Assembly: GCA_037783415.1 (NCBI GenBank)
Contig: JAZGTN010000026.1
Location: forward strand, 3,679,001 to 3,743,000
Direction: 5' to 3'
Origin: Leptasterias polaris
Taxonomy: Eukaryota > Echinodermata > Asteroidea > Forcipulatida > Asteriidae
Length of the DNA: 64,000 nt
In this document: positions 26,701 to 36,180 of the stretch, piece by piece
Layout: each line of letters begins with the position of its first letter
How positions within the stretch are numbered: position 1 is the stretch's first letter
Position numbers and translations under genes: made by a program
Notes under the pieces: model-generated
Told to the model about the DNA's origin: nothing
The model's input: only the letters and a program-made list of their open reading frames with translations
Databases searched by the model: none

Positions 26701-28731
26701 ATCCTGTGACAGAATCTTAAAAACTAACATTTTGTGCTTTTGAACTTCATGGCTCTGCTTGCTGCCAATTTGGCTTTTCTTGTCACCATTCCCTGCTTAC
26801 AGGGTAGGCGCCAAATTTCTGTACTTCAGTGAAGAAATAGATTATCATTATTTTAGGTGTCTCTCCGGTGATGAAACCAAGGAATTCCATGCTTACGTCA
26901 AGCGTATTTCACGAGTAAGCAGGGAATTTTTGCTTGTGCGCTTGCGTAGTCCATGTTACTAGGCATTCTACGCCTTCACAGCTACCGCAGAAATTCGGCG
27001 CTTGCTCGGTAAGTGGAGAATGGTGATTGCAAGTGCAGAATTCGGCGGTAAGCAGAGCCATGAAGTTGTGCCCAGGTGAGCTGAGTCATGTCTGTTATTA
27101 CCCTGGATTTACTTCTGATTTACACCCAAGGTTCCACATCAACTTCCAGCTGGATAAGAATAGTAAAACAGGAGACCTTGCTCTGCATTTCAACCCTCGA
27201 TTTAGTAAGCCCCTTATGGTGGTTCGTAACTCCAGAATGAAGGGGCAGTATGGTTCAGAAGAGAAAGGGGGACAACCATTTCCATTCATGGCTGGACGCC
27301 CATTCAAGGTGGAGTTTATTTGCCTGCTTGACAAGTTTGAGGTAAAGTTTACAGTTGCTTTTCACTCTTGTTAAAATGTGATGTATTCATGGCTATGAAA
27401 ACGTTTTGCTCAAGAAAACATTTTGCAACATGACTGTATTATGTTTCAAGAAAAGATTTTAATAGTGTTGTAGTCAGGTACTTTTTTAGTGGAGTATCGA
27501 GTACTGCCGAGTTCTAGTGTGGCCGAGTGGTACTTGGAGACGAGTACAGAGTGTTCTGATATCTGAGTATCAATGCTCAATTACTGGACTCTTGCATTTT
27601 GAGTTATGAAAACCGTTTATGTTGGGGCTTATGTATGGAATAGCTTACCAAAACAATAACCATGCCACAAACACTTGGGCAAACCCTTTCTTACCAATAT
27701 AAATGCACTGGGTTCTTTTACGTATGTGCATTACACAAGACACTAAGACAAATGGCTTTTAGTCCCATTCGAAGGATGAAGCAACCATGATGGTTTCCAA
27801 GACCCCTCGGCCAAGGAACTCCTCATCATGACATCTTGATACAGTCTTTGTTTTTTCCTAGTTTAATTAAGATATGTGCACTTGAAATCGTCCAGTGTGC
27901 TGCACAACCTAATGATTATTCCTGAAAGTTGGGCAGCCAAATCCATTACCTGAACTGTTTCTAATGTTCAGGCATGCAACTCTTCCGCGGATCGGCGGAT
28001 TTCCGCTTTTTATAAAATAGAATACCGCCGTTACAAAAAAAATCCGCTTAAAAAAATCACGCTGCATGAAAAAAAAAAAAATCCCGCTGAAGGAAACATT
28101 GCTTATTGAAAAGAAATAAAGGTTCAGGATTCTTAAAGTCTGGCTCCGCGGAAGTTTACACATACAAAAGCATTACACAGTCCAGACACAGACACAAGTT
28201 CTCCTCGTACAGCATACCTTCTACACTATTTTTTGCACAGTCTGGCTCTGTAGTATTTTTTATTGCTATTTGTGTAAGGGGATGCGGCGGAAACCAGACG
28301 CTGTAAGAGTGCAAGTGAACCACGTGATCGATAGGTGTTTGCTCGAAAAATAACGATGGCGTCCACCAGGAAAGTCATCGTTGATCGGTAATTTTCCGCT
28401 TTTTTTTCAGCTGAAGAGTTGCATGCCTGTAATGTTAGGCCATATCCAAATTAATGGCTCCAAAACTACAGTGGTTATTGCTGAAATGCCAAAAAGTCCT
28501 ATTCTTTATGTTGTCCTTGCAGTCATTGGCCATAGCCACTGCCGAAGTGGCTTGATTCAGAGAAAGACTTAGTGTCAGCCATTAATATTGAACTATAATC
28601 CCATTCTACAGGTTCGTGTGGATAATCAGTACTTCATTTTCTATAAACATCGAATCCATGATCTGGCTTCCATCAAGGTCTTCGTCATTGCTGGTGATGT
28701 GGAAATCTCATCTGTTCTTGGCTGTTCTTAA
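23732..28731 (+). CDS. RING / B-box / C-terminal galectin fusion protein (TRIM-like), five exons
   Basis: Exons are 23732-24949, 25374-25430, 26590-26675, 27131-27341 and 28612-28731. All introns are GT..AG and in frame, giving 563 residues. The start has context ACAAAATGTC. Residues 24-67 are a complete C3HC4 RING (C24, C27, C39, H41, C44, C47, C64, C67), implying E2 binding and ubiquitin transfer. Residues about 185-255 are Gln-rich coil, followed by a Pro/Tyr-rich linker. Residues 326-363 are a B-box (C326, C329, C337, C340, C345, C348, H353, H363). Residues 426-562 are a whole galectin domain: IPYNCEI, PGKHITVVG, FHINFQ, LHFNPRF, VVRNS, YGSEEK, PFKVEF, VRVDNQYFIFYKHRI and IAGDVEI. Typical galectins have Trp where Tyr494 stands. 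The galectin splice at R|F is the usual place in that family. The order differs from classic TRIMs because the B-box follows the Gln-rich part. Likely a cytosolic glycan-directed E3 ligase (inference). Paralogue at 31930. Confidence 0.88.
25508..25579. repeat. Small hairpin in intron 2 of the RING-galectin gene
   Basis: Perfect 14-bp inverted repeat (CTGTGAGTGACCAG and its reverse complement) separated by about 44 bases. It lies in the intron between exons 2 and 3. Confidence 0.7.
26743..27067. mobile_element. Inverted-repeat element (MITE family B) in a galectin intron
   Basis: A 325-bp element with terminal inverted repeats AACTTCATGGCTCTGCTT at the left and its reverse complement at the right, extended by diverged CGCCAAATT-like blocks. 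Internal shorter inverted blocks (CCCTGCTTAC / GTAAGCAGGG) are also present. A short relative lies at 51134-51235. The element occupies most of the 455-bp intron between galectin exons 3 and 4 without touching the splice sites. Confidence 0.75.
27749..27792. repeat. Dispersed repeat fragment
   Basis: The block around GGCTTTTAGTCCCATTCGAAG resembles the block at about 57625-57665 (GGCTTAATGTCCCATCGGAAG). The shared wording identifies a dispersed repeat, but its class was not determined. Confidence 0.55.
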
Positions 28732-31700
28732 GACAAGGTTGGTTTTAAAGAAGACAAAATCAAACTTACTATCAAACTCACTCATTGTGGTGCTTCAAAA
28801 GAATTTGTTGCTGTTTACATGCATCAGAGATGTCAACCATTGGGAAATACAAACTTAAATTATGTATAGTAATAATCAATAAGGAATTGATCAGACAAAA
28901 CACTATCGAATCAAAAAGTCAAATTATAGTAAGCCGTTATAATTATTTTCCACCAGAACAAATTTGGACACAGAAGGTTCATCATAATTATAATAATTAT
29001 GTCACCTGAGGCAGGAAACTGACTGAAATATCTCCCAAACTAAATACTTAATAGTAGTGGTATTTCATTTTTGTTCTTACTTTTGTCTTCTTTTCTGTAA
29101 CTAAGAAGGCAATAATGAAAGCATTATATTCAATTCAAAGAATAGTAAACACTCTTAATATTTTAAAAGCCACACTCAGTGGTCGATTTTGATAATAATT
29201 TACTGTTCATAATCAGACTGGCTACACAAATAATAAGAAGAATAACTTCTGGGTGTTTTAGTCTAATAAAATGTATATGTGTGTCATCTCATTGACATAT
29301 TAATGCAGGTTGATGTAAGATGACCTTATGGGAACAGTGTAAATCCTGTGAAATACCACCCCCCCCCCCAAAAAAAAAATCTAAAAAAAATCGAAGGCAT
29401 ATGGGAAGTCATATGGGAAGTCATAGCAGACTCAAACAACAAACCATGCTAAATTGAAAAATAAACTAAAACAGCAGAGCAAAACAGTGAGTCATGGTTA
29501 AAATTGGTAGGGTTTCAAGCAAAAACTTGAATTGGTTAAAGCAATACAGCAGGTCTATAGCAGTTGCCTATAGATCCCATACATTGCTTAATATATAGTT
29601 TACTTATTTAGCTATAGTGAACTGATAGATCCCCACCTCATAAAATCATATGAACATGTATATAATTTATTACCTTTTCCACACATGTTTTTCAAACATG
29701 TTTTCATATTTTGTACTGGTACTTGTGGAAACTCTACTCTTCATTAAGAAATGGACTTCAAAGTATGTTATCCTATGTAGATTGGTTATTAACTGAAATC
29801 GTGTTTTATATCAATTGTTTTATATTAATTTCTTAATTTGTATAGGCCACTGTTTGATTTGAAATGAAGTAATGCAATTGCTGTTTTTTTTTATCTGTCT
29901 GCAAAAATAATGCTGTAATGCTGCAATGCTGCAATTGGGCTTTATAATAATTATTATTTAAAAGTTGTACTACTATACCTAGCTAAAGCTTAAAGCACTT
30001 TATATTTATGTTATTTACCTTGTAAAGGTTCTCCAATAACTTCGCCAAAGCACCTTATATTCTTTTTAACAAAATGCACTGAAACCAACTCTTAACAGCA
30101 ATAAAATCAAAGTTTGTGTAGTTTTGTTAGAATGGACCTTATGCATCGACATCATGATGTTGTCATATTAAAGATAAAATGGTGTTGAAACAATGGAAAT
30201 GACACATCTTCGCGCAGCACACAGAATGGGCCAATGAGCAACTGTCTTTTGAACTCTAGCCAAGTGCTCCCTAGTTAAATGACGCCATATGCATAATTTA
30301 TATTAGGTTCCTTTAGCCCATTCAATAACTGGACAACTTTTGTGTTCAGAAACTGCCAAACGTCAACAATTTATAGAAAAGTGATCATACTTCTATTTTG
30401 TAAACACAATCGATCGTCTTCATTAGATAAAGAATAGAATGATAATGGTTAATCGAATTAAATGCTTTATGAACTATATATCAATATATTGTATCATTTA
30501 TGAAATAAACAAAATACCAATAAAAGCAAGCAATGCTTTGTCGTCTCCATGTCACAAAGTTTTCAAAAGTACTCATTGAAAATACTCGATGACAAATTAA
30601 CATGAACTGAGCTCGATATCTAACTTAAAAATAAGGAAAGGCTTTACATTTAATTATCACAAAATATACATAATAATAGAACACTGATATTTATAAACAA
30701 AGGCGTTTTACGAGAACATATCCTCAATTCCGTTTCCTTGCATATAATGACCTCGTTTCCAAATTTAATATAATAACTTTTCCCGGGAGTAAAAGCTTCA
30801 AATACAAGTGAAACTATCGTGAATCTTAAATAAGATTTATCACTTTGTTGTCCATCTACTGGGTTTAACAAACTCGTGTGAGTACAAAAATAGGCACGAT
30901 TAGTACCTCCAGCTTTCGAAATCTTCTTGATACAATTTATTTATACAACCGGAATTAAGTTGATTTCAGGGATGTTGGACTTACGGATAATTTCAGCCGC
31001 TGTGAGACTTCGTTGCTAGTCTACCATCAAGCCCTGCCTTCATTATTTGTGATGCTGCACACAATCACGAATATTTTTTATCGCATGTTTGTTTGATGTT
31101 GCAAAAGTTATCAAATAGACCTACTAACTCCAATCCCTTGTTTTTGTTCAGTTTTCCTCAAACGTGTATTATCTGGGTTCCCATGCGTGTTCATGAAATT
31201 CAATTGTGCTCACAACATATTTCATCGGGCCGTAAGCATTGCCGTAAGCATTTCATTACAGAAATAAAAAAATCATTGTTATTTATTTCGATTGCGGCCA
31301 TTTAAATAAGCCCGATGTAAAAGAGCATAACCCGTTTTTGTTTGAACTAAAACGTGATCATCGACAAAACTAAGTTAGACAGTTTGGTCGTGTGTTTTTT
31401 AAATGATGATTTGAATTAATAGAATTTAATCTTTGCAAAACCAGTAGTTGAGACACAATATAAATTACTTTACACTTTTTAATAACACTCTTTTCTGCCG
31501 AATTGAATGTGAACCAATTATCATAATGATAAATTGTGAACTGTCTGCTATGACATCTCCAGAGACCGATGAGCAAGGACCTTGCTATATTAACATAATT
31601 GAAAGTATTGTGCAATCCACAGGTTACAACTTCCTGTACAGTTCGAATCTAAAATTATTTCCAACTGATGGGATTCCCCTTTTATGGAAACCTTGGAAGT

Positions 31701-31929
31701 AAAGGAAGTTGAGTTAACTCGATACAACCGGACTGCCTGTGTCACACTGTAGGAACATACATTTGGGTTTGTTGATGACGTCACTAGTTGTGCCGTGCCC
31801 ATCCCCGCTGTATCCTGTGCTCTGAAACCAGGATATATCACATCTGTGTTTGCATGACCTATAACAAGTTCTTAGCGTCGATGATGGAAAAATAACATGA
31901 ACTCATTTTGTATCTTTGAAACGAGTGAA
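28732..31929. other. Intergenic region between the two RING genes
   Basis: It contains the 3' UTR of the RING-galectin gene, with AATAAA candidates near 29267 and 29456. A diverged copy of MITE family A lies at 30131-30304. The last few hundred bases should hold the promoter of the second RING gene. No further galectin or B-box exon was found in any frame. Confidence 0.55.
30131..30304. mobile_element. MITE family A, diverged inverted copy 3
   Basis: Matches the reverse complement of the elements at 157-333 and 44433-44607 through blocks AATGGACCTTATGCAT, GAAACAATGGAAA, GGGCCAATGA and CATATGCATAA. Many substitutions indicate it is older than the other two copies. Confidence 0.7.
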
Positions 31930-33138
31930 ATGTCTGTAGAAAAACCACTACCTCAACCATATTCACCAATCGAGGGACTTGATGAACCACTTAAGGAGTT
32001 AAAAGATGAGCTACAGTGTCCTTTGTGTTTAGACTTCTACAGAGACCCCGTGGCTCTTCCATGTCAGCATAGCTTCTGTCGGGAATGTGTTACAGGGTTG
32101 GTTAAGCCACAGGGTCAGGATGGTAGCCATGGAGAGCTGGAGTGCCCTCTATGCCGGAAAAGGGTACACCTGGACGGTACCGGGGTTGTCGAGTGCCTAC
32201 CGCGGAATTTCCATCTGGGAGAAATCGTCGGAAAGTTCCATGCGGTGGAGACGCGTTTGGACGTGATAAGGACTGAACAGCTTGCGAAACAGCTGTTAAA
32301 AGATACATCTGAACCAGAACAGCATCAACCTCCCGCCCTGCAAGACCATAAACAACCAGAGGTACCAACGCAGAAGAATGGACAAACGCAGAATCAGCGT
32401 GAAGGGGAACTAGCAATGGAACAGTTAGAGCAACTGGAGCTGCGTCAGCAACGTTTTAACCAGGTTGGTGGGTTACACTCTAGTATTAGTAATGACAATA
32501 AACCGATGAGGGCTAACTGTGCACAGCCAACAAACATACGTGAAAACCAAGGACAGCAGCATCGTCGGCAAGCAGGACTTGAGCAGCGGCAGTTAATACC
32601 ATCGGAAGTGAGTCAGCATGGTGGCTTCGTCCCAACACTGCAAGAACACCCCCACGACAGTTTCCGTCAAATGCGTGAAGAGCGGCACAACCAGCAACGA
32701 GTGCTGCACCAACAGTTAGGACAACAACGTGGGGAACAGCAAGCTAACCTTAAAAAGCTACGTGAGCAGCTGCATCAGCAACGTCAACAGCAACAGAATC
32801 GTCAGCAAATGCTACATCAACAATTAGGACAACAACGCGAAGGGCAGAAGCGTAACATGCAACAACTACAACAGCAGCTACATCAGCAACAGCAAAAGCT
32901 GCATCAACAATTAGGACAACAACGCGAAGGGCAGAAGCGTAACATGCAACAACTACAACAACAGCTACGTCAGGAACGTCAGGAACGTCAACAGCAAAAG
33001 AATGAACAGCAAATGCTTCAGAAGGAAATGCAACATCAACAACATCAAATGCAAATGCAGCAGCAACAACAAATGCAGCAGCAACAAGGTCAGCGTCGAG
33101 CACAGCAGCAACAACAACAACGTGAACATTACCATTAA
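31930..33138 (+). CDS. RING-finger protein with long Gln-rich coiled-coil tail; paralogue of the RING-galectin gene
   Basis: Single open exon, 402 residues from the ATG at 31930; an in-frame ATG at 31897 would add 11. The MS start aligns with the paralogue. Complete C3HC4 RING: C30, C33, C45, H47, C50, C53, C72, C75. The blocks CPLCLDFYRDPVAL, CQHSFCREC, LECPLCRKR and PRNFHLGEIVGKFHAVE match the RING-galectin protein closely, so the two arose by duplication. From about residue 125 the chain is polar. From about residue 240 it is a Gln/Arg/His-rich coil that includes a near-exact tandem repeat of LHQQLGQQREGQKRNMQQLQ, and it ends in poly-Gln. No B-box or galectin domain follows. A donor-like CGTGTCT|GTAAGTG at about 33233 lies past the stop, so a spliced, longer form is conceivable but unsupported. 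Likely a ubiquitin-ligase-type protein. Confidence 0.82.
   Translation: MSVEKPLPQPYSPIEGLDEPLKELKDELQCPLCLDFYRDPVALPCQHSFCRECVTGLVKPQGQDGSHGELECPLCRKRVHLDGTGVVECLPRNFHLGEIVGKFHAVETRLDVIRTEQLAKQLLKDTSEPEQHQPPALQDHKQPEVPTQKNGQTQNQREGELAMEQLEQLELRQQRFNQVGGLHSSISNDNKPMRANCAQPTNIRENQGQQHRRQAGLEQRQLIPSEVSQHGGFVPTLQEHPHDSFRQMREERHNQQRVLHQQLGQQRGEQQANLKKLREQLHQQRQQQQNRQQMLHQQLGQQREGQKRNMQQLQQQLHQQQQKLHQQLGQQREGQKRNMQQLQQQLRQERQERQQQKNEQQMLQKEMQHQQHQMQMQQQQQMQQQQGQRRAQQQQQQREHYH
32707..32995 (+). repeat. Coding tandem repeat in the RING paralogue
   Basis: Three successive copies of a block encoding a Gln/Arg-rich coil. The second and third share an almost identical stretch of more than 60 bases (containing TTAGGACAACAACGCGAAGG). 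The first copy is diverged. Expansion keeps the frame and lengthens the coiled coil. Confidence 0.8.
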
Positions 33139-34057
33139 CAAAGCCAACAGACATTGTGCAACTGCAGCAACTTTAACAAATTCAATGGATTTCCGGCACC
33201 TTTTGCCTGTTTACGATACACCCCGTGTCTGTAAGTGAAAAGGACATAACATTGATGTGAAACCTCTATAATGAAACTTTCTCGCAGTAGTGGGCAGACT
33301 ATAGTTTAACTAACTTTATGACTCATGTTTCTCTCTTCGGTTAAGTAGGTTGCGGTTGTGACTTGTTATTTCGGGTTTCTCACTTTATTAAAACGAGAAA
33401 ATAGAATTAGCTGTTGCAAACTGCTTACCAACCAAAAGGACCTGTGGTATAAATGCAAAAAATAAGTTGGTGGCCTGACGTTTCGACCCTAGCAGAGTCT
33501 TTCTCGAAGGCTAAATGACAACACAACACACATACAAGCAGACAAGAGTTGCAAGAGTAGTCAAGTGGAAATACAAGAACATACACTTTATTAAAACATA
33601 AATCATTGGCAATAAAGATGGAAAGTGGCCATGTAGTCGTATTTTAAAGGGACACGTTACCTTTGTGTTGTTCGCTTTGATGGGCTGCAGCCATGTCAGA
33701 AGGTATTTGTTATGAAATGAATATGGTTGGAAATTAGAATATAATGTTCTTAAAGACACAACTGCTTGTTATTAACAACATTGGGAGGGTCTACCGACAG
33801 ACGTGACCCGTGTTTATTAACGTTTTTCTTCAGAATAACAATTACACTTTTACGGTATATTATTGTATAGTTTATACAATTATACATCATAATTACATCG
33901 TTAACCTATGGTGCAGCCCCTACTTGTTGCTGCGGGATGAAAAACCAGAGGTCAAAACTCTGTATGGAGAAATTGCTCTGGAAAACCCTGCAGTGATGTG
34001 CATAACTGAGTTTAGTATAATTTCGTAAAAAGAACAAAATATAAGAGTGTTGCTGTC
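33139..34057. other. 3' flank of the RING paralogue
   Basis: It contains the likely 3' UTR and the hammerhead-like repeat segment annotated separately. No further gene is seen. Confidence 0.5.
33465..33520 (-). ncRNA. Second hammerhead-like repeat segment, deviant core
   Basis: On the minus strand: a possible stem I (GCCT with AGGC), a GAGAAAGA stretch where CUGANGA would be expected, a stem II (GACTC-loop-GGGTC), then GAAACGTC. The GAAACGTC end and the stems fit the Penelope/retrozyme-type architecture, but the 5' half of the catalytic core does not. It is more likely a repeat relic than an active ribozyme. Confidence 0.25.
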
Positions 34058-34186
34058 TGTCTGTTAGTCTTGGTGCAAGACGTCCCTGTTCTGTATTTCC
34101 ACGATCCGCCCCATTACAAATTGCCGCCAATAGAGGGCGCTATCATTCCACGAACCGCTATCACAGGAACGTCTTGGGAATCTCGT
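34058..34186 (+). repeat. Left arm of a 2.1-kb inverted repeat
   Basis: This arm pairs with 36029-36180 in reverse complement. Shared blocks are CTTGGTGCAAGACGTCCCTG, ATTTCCACGATCCGCCCCAT, AATAGAGGGCGCTATCATTC and GGAACGTCTTGGGAATCTCG. It encloses the palindromic minisatellite element at 34724-35479. Confidence 0.85.
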
Positions 34187-34723
34187 CAAACTGCCTGGAA
34201 AATTCCAGGGACATTCCGCTGTGACGTAGAAATTTGCATAATTCTTTGCAAGAAAGAAATCACGTGATCAGTCTAGTACCTGCCGCGTTTGTGAACCACT
34301 GATCTCTATTATTGTACTGTGGCTGCACATGGAATCGTGTGTGGGGAATGAATGGAACTTGTCACCGTCAATCGACACCCGCGTGTGTACGTAGTATTAC
34401 CATAGAGCTATTATTTTATGGTAGTAACTAGTATTTTGCTGTCGTTTGCGTAATGGCGGAGCGTGCCGTAAAAGTTGACAGTTAAAGTAATAGAAAGTTG
34501 TAGTATAGTAATATTCTTGATAGTATAAACCTTACATGAAATATCGTTCTTATTTTTAACTGTATTTGTGTATACTTGGGTGGTGATGATTTTAAAACTA
34601 CAAAATGACCAAGTGTGAACAGGTTTTTTGTGTTTGGATCTGTATTAATAAAATAAATAAATAAAAACAACTGTGCATTTCATTCATTGAGTAGTTACCT
34701 GTCATTGCAAAATTGTAAACATT

Positions 34724-35479
34724 AACCCGAACCTATGGTGTTCCATATGTGCCACTCCTTTCTGTCGCCTTTTCCATTTTGTCCGTCGCCTTTTCAATTT
34801 TGTCTGTCGCCTTTTGACTTTTCAATTTTTTCTGTCGCCTTTTCAATTTTTTCTGTCGCCTTTTCAATTTTGTCCGTCGCCTTTTCAATTTTTTCCCTCG
34901 CCTTTTAAATTTTTCCGTCGCCTTTTCAATTTCAGAATCATGTGATAGTCACCTGGTAGTCACGTGGAAAAACCCACGGAAAAAATTGAAAAGGCGACGG
35001 AAAAAATTGAAAAGGCGACGGAAAAAATTGAAAAGGCGAGGGACAAAATTGAAAAGGCGACAGACCAAATTGAAAAGGCGACGGACCAAATTGAAAAGGC
35101 GACAGACAAAATTGAAAAGGCGAAGGAAAAAATTGAAAAGGCGACGGACAAAATTGAAAAGGCGAAGGAAAAAATTGAAAAGGCAACGGACAAAATTGAA
35201 AAGGCGACAGAAAAAATTGAAAAGGCGACAGACAAAATTGAAAAGGCGACGGACAAAATTGAAAAGGCGACAGAAAAAATTGAAAAGGCGACAGACAAAA
35301 TTGAAAAGGCGACGGACAAAATTGAAAAGGCGACGGACAAAATTGAAAAGGCGAAGGAAAAAATTGAAAAGGCGACGGACAAAATTGAAAAGGCGACGGA
35401 CAAAATTGGAAAGGCGACGGACAAAATTGAAAAGGCGACGGAAAGGAGTGGCACATATGGAACACCATACGAACCCCTA
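34724..35479. mobile_element. Palindromic element with inverted 21-bp minisatellite arrays
   Basis: The ends are inverted copies: left GAACCTATGGTGTTCCATAT, right the reverse complement with one change, and both run on into GTGCCACTCCTTT. Inside are two arrays of one 21-bp unit (AAAATTGAAAAGGCGACGGAC) in opposite orientation: about 8 reverse copies at 34761-34933 and about 22 forward copies at 34978-35452, separated by about 45 unique bases. The whole can fold into a giant hairpin. Because 21 is a multiple of three, all frames without a stop stay open through the array and give long artificial ORFs, including a KIEKATD heptad. I consider these repeat by-products. Confidence 0.88.
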
Positions 35480-36028
35480 AGCATTTCTACTTGACAGCTT
35501 CCTCAACCCATCATACTCCAACATTGAGTGTGTACTTAAGGGAAATGTGAATTTTGATTATTTGAGGCAGACAGTACCAATATTGTGAAACAGATGGTTC
35601 GATCACCTCGCCGACAATCTAACTTAAATCTTTGATGAAGCCCTTTTCTTGGCTTTCGTTAGTAAGGTGGCGTAACTCTTACAGGTTACTAGCTGCCGGT
35701 TACAAACTATACACCATCCGCCCTTTTTCGTACGGTGTGATGAGTATCACGAGGCCATTATTCGCCAGCAAAGTTAGCCGTCATAATTGCAAAAAATCAC
35801 GAAAGAGGCCGACCGTCCTAGCTACACAGAACAGCACACAGTGTGTCAGTCAGTATAGTAGACCATACAATTTCGTCTGCTACATTTTACAGCAGCTGAC
35901 ATGACGTGACCAGTCTGTTGTGGTCGTTATGCGGCTTAAAATTTGTGTTCGTACGCTTGCGTATTGCCGTTGTGACCTCAATGTGAATATGCAGATATAG
36001 GTCACAGCGATTGTATCACGTGATACTC

Positions 36029-36180
36029 GACGAGATTCCCAAGACGTTCCTGTGATAGCGGTTCGTGGGGGTGATAGCGGTTCGTGGAATGATAGCGCCC
36101 TCTATTGGCGGCAATTTGTAATGGGGCGGATCGTGGAAATACAGAACAGGGACGTCTTGCACCAAGACTATCTGTCTGTA
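36029..36180 (-). repeat. Right arm of the 2.1-kb inverted repeat
   Basis: Reverse complement of 34058-34186. This copy carries an extra tandem duplication of about 18-19 bases (GTGATAGCGGTTCGTGG twice) that the left arm lacks, so it is the derived arm at that site. Confidence 0.85.

Noticed and set aside
26759..27067. Additional galectin-gene exon between exons 3 and 4
   Set aside because: The open stretch belongs to an inverted-repeat element. Splicing 26675 to 27131 restores the galectin reading exactly (R|F join) without it.
32102..33154. Minus-strand open frames opposite the second RING gene (Val/Leu-rich)
   Set aside because: These are antisense shadows of a Gln-rich coding region; CAG/CAA repeats read in reverse give Leu/Val-rich frames.
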